64,000 nt of DNA from NCBI GenBank assembly GCA_040882255.1, contig JBBEBP010000026.1, forward strand, positions 1 through 64,000. Reading direction: 5' to 3'. This document shows, piece after piece, positions 16,982-25,790 of this stretch. Made by a program: the position numbers and the translations under genes. Source of the DNA: PWQG01 sp040882255. GTDB lineage: Bacteria; Pseudomonadota; Gammaproteobacteria; Pseudomonadales; Pseudohongiellaceae. The stretch's first letter is position 1. Each line of letters opens with the position of its first letter. The notes below the pieces were generated by a model. It was not told the DNA's origin. It saw only the letters and a list, made by a program, of their open reading frames with translations, and did not search any database.

Positions 16982-18615
16982 ATGAATGATACCAATGCTA
17001 CCGCAAGTGACCGATTGATCTACGAGGTTGCTGACTGGCAGGTTTTTCCATCGACCTGCACAATACGCAAGCGCTCGGGACGCCACCATTGTGAACCGGT
17101 CAAGGTCACTCCGCTGAGCATGAGCGTGCTGGAGTATCTCTGCGAGCGCCCCGGGGTGGTGGTGAGTTCGGCGGAGTTCCGGGCCAACATCTGGCGATCC
17201 CCGGTCGGCTCGGATCATGCGGTTCACAAGGCGATTGCCGAACTGCGCAGTGTGCTCGGGGACAGCGTCTCCGCGTCATCGTGCGCCTGGTTCGGGTCCG
17301 TGACGGCATACAGCTTTATTCCGACCAGTTCGACCTGGAGCTCGATGACATCTTCAGGGTCCAGGATGAAATCGCTTCCAACGTAGTCAGTGCACTTCGT
17401 ATCCACCTTGATGAGGGCGAGCGATCCCGGATGCTGGATTGGGGAACCAATGATGCCCTGGCCTATGAGCGGTTTCTCAAGGCGACTTTTCACTACAACC
17501 AGTCCAATCCCGTCGACTTCGAGCAGGCCATGGAACATTATTTCGAGGCCATCGACCATGACCCGGAGTTTCTCAGCGCGTATCACGGCGTTGCCGTTTC
17601 CGCCAACAGGCTGGCCTTCTACAGCAAGCAGGAGCGCGCCAGGGAAATGTACCGCCTGGTGTTGCAGATGCATCGGGAGGTCAGCCGGATTGATCCGGAC
17701 AGCGAGATCATCGACTCGATCAACACGATAAAACTGCGCATGCAGGGTGACAATCACTTCCAGCATGAAGCGGAGTTGCGACGGCAGGTGCTGGACGGAT
17801 CACCACCCCACTATGCCCTGGCGCATTATTCCCTCTGGTTGATTGGCGCGCGGATGTATGACGAGGCAATGCGCCTGCTTGATGCGATCGAGGAACTGCC
17901 TTCCTTCGAGATTTCACCGGACTCTGTGTGGAACTATCGCTACCTGGTCCTGCCACACGATGAAGCAATTCCGGTGCGGATGAGACAGCTGCAACAGCGG
18001 CCATACCACATCGGATTTCTTGGCTCGGTTGCAATCAACCTGGCCTTCCTCGGAGACACCCGCAAGGCCGAAGTCTATCTGACACAACAGGAATCGGTTG
18101 ATATCTCCGGCATCCTTTCGCACAAGTCCCGCACCATGATCGACTTCTTCGCCGGCCGGCTGCAGCCCGGCAGTGAAGAACTGGAACTCGCGTACCGGGA
18201 CGCCCCCGAGTTTGACTTCAATAACGGCACCGTGAGCTTCATGGTCGGTGACATGGAGAAAGGTGCACAATACTGGAGCAACCTGGAGCCGGGGCAGTTG
18301 CGCCGGCTGATCGATGTGGTCCATGCCAACGAGTACTTCTTCCCGGACCACGTGCTGGACTCGGATTTCTACCAGGGTTTGCTGGAATCACTGGACGCCG
18401 GAAAAACCTGGCAAAGGACACTCATGGAAGGGGTGATGGCCATGGCACCGATCACTGGTGTAGACCTGCACCCGCAATCCCGGGCAGCCTATGAAGAGGG
18501 CCGCTTCATGATCAGAAACAATCTCTGGTCAGACTCGGACTGGGAGGAACTCGAGCTGAACCGGTCACGGCTTCCGGGTTTCATCATGGCGGGCGAGAAC
18601 GTGGGAATGCAGTAA
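16982..18615 (+). pseudogene. Winged-helix/TPR transcription regulator disrupted by internal deletion and frameshift
   Basis: The first frame (16982-17386) encodes an OmpR/CadC-type winged-helix DNA-binding domain up to AELRSVLGD and then 40 unrelated residues. A second frame running to 18615 carries GQRLRVIVRLVRVRDG then LYSDQFDLELDDIFRVQDEI and about 400 residues of TPR-like repeats. In full-length relatives (winged helix, membrane helix, FlgO-like domain, TPRs) about 130-160 residues separate these parts. Here they abut near 17255-17265 in different frames. The second frame's first candidate start (GTG 17281) has no ribosome-binding site. The gene therefore looks like a recent loss-of-function deletion. 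The TPR half could still be made only by reinitiation. Confidence 0.7.
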
Positions 18616-18679
18616 CACTCGGGCCCGCCACGTGCATTATCCTCCTTCCCGCCACCCCTCTGCCTGCTATACTACCGCT

Positions 18680-19624
18680 ATGATGAAACACAGCTTCCCA
18701 CTGCTGCTCCTGACCGTCCTGCTCGCAACTGCAGGAGCCCGAGCCGCCCCCGACGGCTGGTCCCCGTTGCTGGGCCCGCAATCACTGGCCGACATGCTGG
18801 AAAGCAATGTGGAACTGCATATCCTGCGCGTCAGCGGCGACCATGCAGCCGGCCATATCCCCGGCTCCGTTGCGGCGGACTACGCCGACTTCCGCGGCCC
18901 CGACGGCAACCCCGGTGCCCTGCCCTCCCTGGAGAACCTCACCGAGGCGGTTCAGGCGCTCGGCCTGGACGGCACACGCCCCGTGGTGCTTATCCACGAT
19001 GGCGCCAGCCCCTCGGACATGGGCACGGCCACCCGCGTCTACTGGACCCTGAAATCCCTGGGAGTGGAAGATCTCGCCGTTCTCAATGGCGGCTTCAGAG
19101 CCTGGCAAGAGGCCGAGCTGCCAGTCAGCACGGGCCCTGTGAAGGCAAGCACGACGGACTGGGCCCCGCAGTGGCACGACGACTGGCAGATCACCACACG
19201 GGAAATCGAGCAACGCCTGGACGACGCCGATATCCGTCTGATCGACGCCCGTCCGCCGGCCTTCTTCGAGGGCTCACAGTCTTCTATCGCTCGGCCCGGC
19301 ACCATTGATGGGGCAGCCAGTCTGAGCTTCGACCGCTGGTTTGAGGGTAACCGCCTGAAGAGCCCTGAGCGCATCCAGCAGACCCTGGCGTCCAGCTCAC
19401 TGCCCCGGGCCCGGGAAACCGCCTCGTTCTGCAACACTGGTCACTGGGCCTCGATCAACTGGTTCGTGCTCAGCGAGCTGGCCGGTATACCGGATACGCG
19501 CCTGTATGCCGAAAGCATGGCCGAATGGAGCCAGGCCGACCGTCCCATGGACAATCAACCTGACCGGCTCGCCCATTACTGGGACATGACAGTCGACTGG
19601 TTCAACGGCCTGTGGAAGCGTTGA
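18680..19624 (+). CDS. Secreted two-domain rhodanese-type sulfurtransferase
   Basis: This 314-residue protein has a signal peptide (residues 1-22, cleaved near ARAAPDG) and two rhodanese domains. The first is inactive-looking. The second has the active-site loop FCNTGHWASINWFVLSELAG with the catalytic Cys. It should move sulfane sulfur from donors such as thiosulfate in the periplasm. A putative -10 TATACT (18668-18673) lies so close to ATG 18680 that the mRNA could be leaderless, and no ribosome-binding site is visible. The YeeE-type sulfur transporter begins 4 bp after its stop, so the pair probably works in sulfur-compound capture and uptake. Confidence 0.85.
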   Translation: MMKHSFPLLLLTVLLATAGARAAPDGWSPLLGPQSLADMLESNVELHILRVSGDHAAGHIPGSVAADYADFRGPDGNPGALPSLENLTEAVQALGLDGTRPVVLIHDGASPSDMGTATRVYWTLKSLGVEDLAVLNGGFRAWQEAELPVSTGPVKASTTDWAPQWHDDWQITTREIEQRLDDADIRLIDARPPAFFEGSQSSIARPGTIDGAASLSFDRWFEGNRLKSPERIQQTLASSSLPRARETASFCNTGHWASINWFVLSELAGIPDTRLYAESMAEWSQADRPMDNQPDRLAHYWDMTVDWFNGLWKR

Positions 19625-19628
19625 GCCG

Positions 19629-20789
19629 ATGACCGCCGTCACCCGCTCCCCGGTTCCCGCCATCCGCGCCATCATGGTTCTGCTGGGCCTGGCCGTGGTG
19701 GCCTGCACCTTCGCTCTGGCCGGCCCGCGTGCCGCCTTGTTGATGCTGATCGGGCTCGGTTTCGGGCTGGTGCTGGAAGGCCTGCGTTTCGGTTTCACCG
19801 GACCGTGGCGCCGCATGATCCAGGAACGGGACGGACGCGGGCTGTTGGCGCAACTCCTGGCGATCGGGCTGTGCGCACTGGCCGCCTTCCCCCTGCTGGC
19901 TGCTTTCCCTGACGAACTGATCGGCGCCCACGCCCCCGTGGGCCTGGCCATGGTGGGGGGCGCCTTCGTGTTTGGCGCGGCCATGCAGGTTGTGCTCGGC
20001 TGCGGCTCCGGTGTGCTGGTCAACGCCGGCAGTGGCAACCTGATGGCGGTACTGGCCCTGCTGGGCTTCATCGCCGGCAGCTTCCTCGGCTCCCTGCACC
20101 TGGACTGGTGGACCAGCCTGGGGTCGCTGCCCGTCCATACGCTGCAGGGCAGCTTCGGCGACAATGGCGGCCTGTGGCTGACCCTGGCCGCTCTGGTACT
20201 GCTGGCCGTGCTGGTACTGCGTCTATCGGCCCCCGGTCAACGTCTCCCCTCACCGCGCCTGTGGCTGGCCGCTGTGCTGATGGCGGTGTTGGCGGTACTC
20301 AACCTGGTCGTAGCCGGTCAGCCCTGGGGCGTTGTCTATGGACTGGGGCTGTGGGGCGCGAAACTGGGCAATGCGGCCGGCATGGACGTATTGGCCACCG
20401 CATTCTGGTCGGCGCCGGACCACGCCGAGCGCCTGCAGCAGAGCCTGCTCACCGACGTCACCAGCCTGACCAACATCGGCATCATCACCGGCGCGTTTCT
20501 GGCCATGCGCTGGCGCCGGCAAACGGGGCCACAGGTGCCGCCCGGCAGCGGACCCGGCCGGCTGGGCATCCTGCTGTCCGGGCTGATTCTCGGCTACAGT
20601 GCCCGCATCGCCTTCGGCTGCAATGTCGGCGCCTATTTCAGCGGCATCGCCACCGGCAGCTTCCATGGCTGGGTCTGGTTCGCCGCCGCCTTTGCCGGCT
20701 CGGCGGCCGCGCTGTACGCCCGGCCACGGCTGTTGCAGTGCCTGTCACTGCGCGCTGCGGCAACGCCCGGCGAAGGAGCACGCTCGTGA
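19629..20789 (+). CDS. YeeE/YedE (TsuA-like) sulfur-compound transporter
   Basis: This 386-residue inner-membrane protein has about ten helices. Two Cys-containing signatures typical of the YeeE/YedE family are visible: LGCGSGVLVNAGSGN and RIAFGCNVGAYFSGIATGSFHGW. Structural work on TsuA shows such cysteines passing thiosulfate through the membrane by transient S-S interactions. It follows the secreted rhodanese by 4 bp and overlaps the next small gene by 4 bp, so the three form one unit. Confidence 0.87.
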   Translation: MTAVTRSPVPAIRAIMVLLGLAVVACTFALAGPRAALLMLIGLGFGLVLEGLRFGFTGPWRRMIQERDGRGLLAQLLAIGLCALAAFPLLAAFPDELIGAHAPVGLAMVGGAFVFGAAMQVVLGCGSGVLVNAGSGNLMAVLALLGFIAGSFLGSLHLDWWTSLGSLPVHTLQGSFGDNGGLWLTLAALVLLAVLVLRLSAPGQRLPSPRLWLAAVLMAVLAVLNLVVAGQPWGVVYGLGLWGAKLGNAAGMDVLATAFWSAPDHAERLQQSLLTDVTSLTNIGIITGAFLAMRWRRQTGPQVPPGSGPGRLGILLSGLILGYSARIAFGCNVGAYFSGIATGSFHGWVWFAAAFAGSAAALYARPRLLQCLSLRAAATPGEGARS

Positions 20790-20968
20790 CCCGCACATTA
20801 TCCCGTCCCGGCCGCACAGCGACCGGTCTGCTGACCCTGACATTGATCGGTCTGCTGTTGATTCTGGATGCGCGCCAGTCCATTCCGATCAATCCGCACG
20901 CCGCGCCGCCGCCAGTGGCGCTGGGATCCGGACAGGCGCCGGCCGGAGCTCACTGTACACAGCGCTGA
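20786..20968 (+). CDS. Small single-helix membrane protein coupled to the YeeE gene
   Basis: A GTG start at 20786 overlaps the transporter stop (GTGA) and is preceded by AAGGAG at a good distance. The 60-residue product has a basic N-terminus, one transmembrane helix (about residues 13-27) and a Pro/Ala-rich outer tail with a single Cys near the end (AHCTQR). No family is recognised. Translational coupling suggests it assists the sulfur transporter. The terminal Cys could take part in sulfur relay, but that is speculation. Confidence 0.55.
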   Translation: MTRTLSRPGRTATGLLTLTLIGLLLILDARQSIPINPHAAPPPVALGSGQAPAGAHCTQR

Positions 20969-20993
20969 ACCGCGTCAATCGCCGATCCGCTCA

Positions 20994-22364
20994 CTAGAGT
21001 GGCAACTGAATATTGAAACAGGTGCCCAACTGCTCGTCCGAGGTCACGGCCAGGTGGCCGCCGTGGTGTTCGGTAATGATGAAATGCGGGTAGGACAGAC
21101 GGTGCTCCACCGGATAGCGCCCGTCCTGCTCCGAGCTGAGGAAATACGGCTCGAAGATCTCCACCTGCTCGCTGGCGCTGAGGCAGGCCCCGTTATGCTC
21201 CAGCCGGATCCACAGGGACTCGACATAGCGCTCGATCCCGATACCGATGCGAGGCTCCCCGGTGGCTGCCTCGCGGTCTTTCAGAGCATAGAAGGCACTG
21301 CGCAGCAGCCGCGTGAATACCTGGACCAACTCATCCGGCAGACAATGGATCTGCGGCAGGGACGCCGCGTACTGCCGGTCAATGGCGATATCACCGAACG
21401 CCAGACCTTCCGCGTCAATGAACAGTTCTGACGCCAGCGCGATGCTGCGGTCCATGAGGGCGGGCACATCGGCGCGCTGCTTGGTGTCATGATGACTGCG
21501 GGCAAGATTGAGCAAGTTGTCGACGATGGCCCCTGCCTGCCGCGCATTCCGCCCGACGACATCCACTTCCGGCAACAGATACTCTTTCACTTCATCGAGT
21601 TCACTGGCCTCGATCCGCTCACGGGCGCTGGAAACGTGCTGGAAAATACTGTTGACCGGCAGGCTGATGTCGTAGGCCATAGCCGAGGCCAGTTCACCAA
21701 GGGCCGATAGTTTGTCGCGCTCGGCCACCTTGTTCTCGGCATTGACTTGCCGGGTGATGTCGGACACCAGGATGACCACGCCGGTGTCATCGTGGTCCCT
21801 GAGGCGGTACAGGGTGATATCGAAACTGTATTGCCCTTGCTGTGTGTGTTTCAGGTGACCGGTTTCACCACTGACCAGTACATCACGGACCTGTTCCTCG
21901 CTCAGGGTGATGGCCGGGTAGGCCTTCCAGAGATTCATGCCCTTCACGTCATCAAACGGCCGGCCGGTGATATCTTCCGCCGTGCGGTTCCACTGCGTGA
22001 CTTCCAGCTGCTCGTTCAGACCGATCAGCATGACGGGCATGGAATTGACAATACTGGCGATGTAGGCCTCGCGCTGGCGCAGCTGTTCGGCGGTCTGCTG
22101 CAGTACTTCGGTGCGCTGCTCGACCCGCTCTTCCAGGGTCTCCTTGATCTCCGTCAGCGCCTGATTGGAGCGCTTGGCGCGCAGATGTGCGCGGATCAGG
22201 AACACCAGCACCACCAGCAAAATCAATATCAGCAGACTGGCACTGGTGTTGGCAACATATTGCCAATTGGTGCTGCCATCCTGTTCACGGAAAACCGCGA
22301 ACACATCGGCGCTGGCGCCCGGACAGGCGCCCATGAGCGCCACCAGAACCGCGAACTGCTTCAT
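20994..22364 (-). CDS. PAS-containing sensor histidine kinase homologue lacking catalytic residues (pseudokinase)
   Basis: This 456-residue protein has a signal peptide-like N-terminus, one membrane helix (about residues 41-58), a coiled coil, a PAS domain (about 105-210) and a HisKA/HATPase-like region. The H-box reads MAYDISLPVNSIF where active kinases have AHEIxxPLxxI, so the phospho-accepting His is Tyr231. The N-box Asn is Ser356 (LLRSAFYAL), the G1 Asp is His390 (LEHNGA), and the GxGxG loop is missing (VEHRLSYPHF). The terminal HHGGHLAVTSDEQLGTCF is kept. It probably cannot bind ATP or phosphorylate and may act as a scaffold or PAS-dependent partner. Start ATG 22364 (AGGA upstream) was preferred to TTG 22385. 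Confidence 0.8.
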   Translation of the reverse strand: MKQFAVLVALMGACPGASADVFAVFREQDGSTNWQYVANTSASLLILILLVVLVFLIRAHLRAKRSNQALTEIKETLEERVEQRTEVLQQTAEQLRQREAYIASIVNSMPVMLIGLNEQLEVTQWNRTAEDITGRPFDDVKGMNLWKAYPAITLSEEQVRDVLVSGETGHLKHTQQGQYSFDITLYRLRDHDDTGVVILVSDITRQVNAENKVAERDKLSALGELASAMAYDISLPVNSIFQHVSSARERIEASELDEVKEYLLPEVDVVGRNARQAGAIVDNLLNLARSHHDTKQRADVPALMDRSIALASELFIDAEGLAFGDIAIDRQYAASLPQIHCLPDELVQVFTRLLRSAFYALKDREAATGEPRIGIGIERYVESLWIRLEHNGACLSASEQVEIFEPYFLSSEQDGRYPVEHRLSYPHFIITEHHGGHLAVTSDEQLGTCFNIQLPL

Positions 22365-22446
22365 ACTGCTTCCTGCCTCATTCAATCGTCTGAGTACTGC
22401 CAGGTGCCCCTGGAATGCAAGGCGCCATTATGACACATCCCGCCGT

Positions 22447-23715
22447 TCACGGCCTCCCACCGTTTCCCCGCATGACCCGCGCCTGCAGGTCCCGCAGTAT
22501 CGCCGCGCGCCGGTTGTCCGCCTGGTTGGTGAGGATGACGAACGGGTACAGGCCATCCGGTCCCGGGATATAGCCGGCGAAGTTGTAGACGCCGGTCAGG
22601 GTCCCGCTCTTGCGGTAAACACCATCGACTTCTGCCAGTAACGAGGCGTGCGGGCGGAACTGCTCCAGGATGTGCATCATGCCGGCACCGGTCGTGCGCT
22701 GCTCCCGGGACAGACCCGAGCCTTCCGTTGCCAGCAGTTTCTGCGGCTGACTCCCGAAGCCGTCGCCATAGACTGCCTGCAGCCGATCCACCAGCACGCG
22801 CTGTGCTTTCTCCAGCGTGGCAGGGTAGCCGTACTCTTGCGCGCCGAGCGTCAGAAAGAGCTGATTGGCAATGAAGTTGTTGGAGTACTGCAGCAACCCC
22901 TCGAGGTTCTCGCGCAGCGACTTCGAACTGCGGTGGCGGTACAACAGCTCCCAGTCTTCCGAAACAGGTTCGCGATAAAAGTCGGCGTCAGACACGCTGA
23001 TGCCCTCCCGCTCCAGCAGCAACCGGAACAGCTGTTGCACCTGGCGGAGGCCGCTGAGCGGGTCGCTGCCCAGGTTGATTCGCACCGTATCTCCGGCTGC
23101 CAGTCCTGCGGCCAGCCCCCGGGCGTGCGGTGTCAGCGGTGTCTGTGGCTCGGCGGAGGTCAGCCGGCCATCAGCGGATCGGGCCAGATTCACCGTGTTG
23201 AAATTCACGGCCAGCGCCCCGTTGATGGCTCCGTAGGGTTGCTGTGTTTCAGACTGGCCGGGAATGATCAGATCCGGCTCGAAGGCGGAATCGTCCACCA
23301 CCAGGCGGCGGATGCGGCTTACCCCGCGCTCCGCCAGCGCGGCGGCGATCAATGCCACTTCCTCCGACACCAGGAACGGATCTCCGAGACCCCGGATCAG
23401 CAGGTCGCCGTCCGCGTTCCCATGGAAGTGCGTCTCGAAGCGGAAATGCTCACCCAGGGTGCTCAACGCCACCTGCGCCACAGGTATCTTGACCAATGAG
23501 GCCGGGATGAGAGGGCGGTCCGGATGGACCCGTACCAGGTCGTCGCCACCGGGTGTGCGCAGCATGACACTGCCGCTTCCCGCCATGGCCACCAGCGACG
23601 CCGGCGTCAGCTCCCTGCCGGAGCCCTCAGCCGCCCATACTGACAGGCACTGCAGGGCCAGCATCCCGGCAAGGACAAGATCGCGTAACAGGCGGATAAA
23701 AAGGGTTCGGTGCAT
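22447..23715 (-). CDS. dacB: D-alanyl-D-alanine carboxypeptidase/endopeptidase, PBP4 (DacB) family
   Basis: This 422-residue secreted penicillin-binding protein has a signal peptide (about residues 1-29). The three active-site motifs are visible: SLVK (Ser73-Lys76 in PASLVKIPVA), SNN in YSNNFIANQ, and KSG in YRKSGTLTGVYNFAGYI. It is shorter than E. coli DacB (477 residues), mainly in the inserted domains. It should trim or hydrolyse peptidoglycan cross-links in the periplasm. ATG 23715 (MHRTLFIRLL) fits the signal peptide better than the upstream in-frame codon at 23733. It is unlinked in strand to the PuuD-like gene that starts 136 bp away. Confidence 0.88.
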   Translation of the reverse strand: MHRTLFIRLLRDLVLAGMLALQCLSVWAAEGSGRELTPASLVAMAGSGSVMLRTPGGDDLVRVHPDRPLIPASLVKIPVAQVALSTLGEHFRFETHFHGNADGDLLIRGLGDPFLVSEEVALIAAALAERGVSRIRRLVVDDSAFEPDLIIPGQSETQQPYGAINGALAVNFNTVNLARSADGRLTSAEPQTPLTPHARGLAAGLAAGDTVRINLGSDPLSGLRQVQQLFRLLLEREGISVSDADFYREPVSEDWELLYRHRSSKSLRENLEGLLQYSNNFIANQLFLTLGAQEYGYPATLEKAQRVLVDRLQAVYGDGFGSQPQKLLATEGSGLSREQRTTGAGMMHILEQFRPHASLLAEVDGVYRKSGTLTGVYNFAGYIPGPDGLYPFVILTNQADNRRAAILRDLQARVMRGNGGRP

Positions 23716-23850
23716 CAAGGTAGCGTACCACAAGACGGCGTTTTGCCGCCTCTTCCTCGATCGCTGTCACTTCCCTATACTGGTCACAGTAGTGAACGGT
23801 TCGTTTCTTCCAATCCCGGCAATCATAAGACCAACATATGGAGAACGATT

Positions 23851-24492
23851 ATGGAACTTTTGTCACTGGATTTTCTGGCCCGCTGGTCGCACACCCTGTT
23901 TGGTATCACCTGGATCGGGCTGCTGTATTACTTCAACTTCATTCAGGGCGGCTATTTCAAACAGGCTTCTCCTGACGCCCTGGCGGACGCCAAGGCCAAG
24001 CTGGCGCCCAGCGCGCTGTGGTGGTTCCGCTGGGGCGCCCTGTTCACTTTCCTCACCGGTCTCATCCTGTTCGGCGTCGTCGGCGACCGGGTTAACGGCT
24101 TCATCGTGCTGGGTGCCTCCATGGGTACGCTGATGTTCCTCAACGTCTGGCTGGTGATCTGGCCCAACCAGAAGATCGCTCTGGGCCTTACCGAGGGTGG
24201 TGATGCGGCTGCGGCCGGCGCGAAAGCCCTGCTGGCCTCGCGCACCAATACGCTGTTTTCCGCTCCCATGCTGATGGGCATGTTCGGCTCATTCCACGGT
24301 GGCGGCAGCGGCGCGGCACCGCTGGCGTCGCAGGGTATGGGCCTGGGCCTGATCGTGGCACTGGTGATCGTGCTGGCGCTGCAGGCCAATGCGCTGTTCG
24401 GCAAGCAGGGCCCGATGGCCACGGTCAAGGGTGTCATCGTCTCCAGCCTGGTGCTGACCGTGGTGCTGGGAGCGATACTGCAGACGCTGTAA
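23851..24492 (+). CDS. PuuD-like (urate hydroxylase family) membrane protein, membrane part only
   Basis: This 213-residue protein begins ELLSLDFLARWSHTLFGITW and continues with IGLLYYFNFIQGGYFKQ. Later come LMFLNVWLVIWPNQKIAL and NTLFSAPMLMGMFGSFH. These match the membrane portion of the PuuD family, which in some bacteria oxidises urate using a C-terminal cytochrome c. The C-terminal cytochrome domain is absent; the protein ends after the fifth or sixth helix. Whether it acts on urate is therefore doubtful, and no purine-degradation gene is nearby. Start ATG 23851 is preceded by ATATGGAGAACGATT. A strong terminator follows. Confidence 0.7.
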   Translation: MELLSLDFLARWSHTLFGITWIGLLYYFNFIQGGYFKQASPDALADAKAKLAPSALWWFRWGALFTFLTGLILFGVVGDRVNGFIVLGASMGTLMFLNVWLVIWPNQKIALGLTEGGDAAAAGAKALLASRTNTLFSAPMLMGMFGSFHGGGSGAAPLASQGMGLGLIVALVIVLALQANALFGKQGPMATVKGVIVSSLVLTVVLGAILQTL

Positions 24493-24516
24493 CCCGCGCC
24501 CGGCTCTCTCACGTGA

Positions 24517-24547
24517 AAAGCGGCTCCGGGCCCACCGGAGCCGCTTT
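24517..24547. terminator. Bidirectional intrinsic terminator
   Basis: AAAGCGGCTCCGG (24517-24529) and CCGGAGCCGCTTT (24535-24547) form a perfect 13-bp stem with a 5-base loop. It lies between the convergent PuuD-like and MetX-like genes, with an A run on one side and a T run on the other. Confidence 0.9.
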
Positions 24548-24558
24548 GTCCCGCCGCT

Positions 24559-25767
24559 CTAGGGAGTGGCCAGAAACTCCCGGATCAGCCCGGCTTTCGG
24601 CTCCAGTGAATAGACCCCGTCCAGGTGCCCCCAGGGCCCCTCGATCTCCTCGTACTGGCTGGGCTTGTCCAGCTCCCGCAGGGTCTCATGTGCCCTCCGC
24701 GCCAGATAGGGCTGCAGTAACAGGTCGTTGCTGGCGGGCAGGAACAGGGTCTTTGCCGTCACCGGTTCCAGCCCACTGCGCAGATCATCGGCAAAGCCGG
24801 CCATGAACAGCTGATTGGCCCGCACCAGATACAGCACATGGTTGGCATCGGCATAGCGGGTGCGGGCCTCGGCGGCGGCATTGAGCTGCTCGACCACACG
24901 GAAGTCGGCGCGGATGTCCTCGAGCGGCGCGCTTTCTCCGGGACCGCTGTCGGCATAGGCCTGGTTGAACATCTGCGGATGCATGGCCTGCAGCGTCACC
25001 ATGCCCAGCGCCTGGCGCAGGCCGGTGACCGGCGGCTCGCCGTCATAGTAGTCACCCCCGTTCCAGTGTGGATCGGCCAGTATCGGATTGGCCCATTGCT
25101 GCAGCGTGGCGATGGTCCAGGGATCGGACGCGCCCATGCCGATCACCGAGATCACCCGCTCGACGAAGTCCGGATAGGCCGTGGCCCAGTCCAGTGCCTG
25201 CAACGAGCCCATCGAGGCGCCCACCACGGCGTGCAGACCCTGCACATCCAGGCTGTCCAGCAGCGCCTTCTGCACATTGACAAAATCGCGGATGGTGACC
25301 ACCGGGAAGTCCAGCGCATACGGTTCCCCGGTGGCCGGATCGGTACTGGCCGGGCCGGTGGTGGTGACATTCGGGTTGTGTGGCTCCTGGTTCACCAGCG
25401 TATCCGAACTGATGACATAGTAACGATCAGTGTCGATGGCCTTGCCAGGGCCGATCAGGTAGTCCCAGTAGCCCGGCTGTGCATCCGACTCGCCGTAACG
25501 GCCAGCGGCATGGCTGTTGCCGGAAAAAAAGTGCGTGATCAGGATCACGTTGTCCCGGGCTTGGTTGAGCTCCCCATAGGCTTCCCAGCCGACATTGACC
25601 TCGTCGATGAGTTCGCCGCCATGGGTGCGGAAGTCCGTCATGGTGAACACCTGCTTGTCGACCAGCCCCACGGACGGGTCAGCGGCGCAGGCGACGAGAC
25701 TGTGGAAAGCCAGCAGAGCCACCGCCAGGGGCTGCTGCCAGTGTGCGCGGAATGATCTGTGATTCAT
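24559..25767 (-). CDS. MetX-like alpha/beta-hydrolase, exported esterase or acyltransferase
   Basis: This 402-residue protein has the fold of homoserine O-acetyltransferases (MetX): WEAYGELNQARDNVILITH, the nucleophile elbow VGASMGSLQALDWA, the Asp region LPASNDLLLQPY and the His in GPWGHLDGV. However, it carries a signal peptide ending LVACAADPS, which may be a lipobox (LVAC) or a signal-peptidase I site. It is thus probably periplasmic and not a methionine-biosynthesis enzyme, so an exported MetX-like esterase is more likely. Start ATG 25767 has GGGGGAGAAACG directly upstream. It follows the acyl-CoA synthetase gene by 23 bp on the same strand and may share its transcript. Confidence 0.8.
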   Translation of the reverse strand: MNHRSFRAHWQQPLAVALLAFHSLVACAADPSVGLVDKQVFTMTDFRTHGGELIDEVNVGWEAYGELNQARDNVILITHFFSGNSHAAGRYGESDAQPGYWDYLIGPGKAIDTDRYYVISSDTLVNQEPHNPNVTTTGPASTDPATGEPYALDFPVVTIRDFVNVQKALLDSLDVQGLHAVVGASMGSLQALDWATAYPDFVERVISVIGMGASDPWTIATLQQWANPILADPHWNGGDYYDGEPPVTGLRQALGMVTLQAMHPQMFNQAYADSGPGESAPLEDIRADFRVVEQLNAAAEARTRYADANHVLYLVRANQLFMAGFADDLRSGLEPVTAKTLFLPASNDLLLQPYLARRAHETLRELDKPSQYEEIEGPWGHLDGVYSLEPKAGLIREFLATP

Positions 25768-25790
25768 TATCGTTTCTCCCCCGTGCCGGT

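Noticed and set aside
17281..18615. Independent gene for the TPR protein
   Set aside because: The GTG has no ribosome-binding site, and the first residues continue the missing half of the winged-helix regulator family, so a broken single gene explains it better.
24559..25767. Methionine-biosynthesis MetX
   Set aside because: It has a signal peptide or lipobox and lies in an esterase-like context, so a cytoplasmic homoserine acetyltransferase is unlikely.
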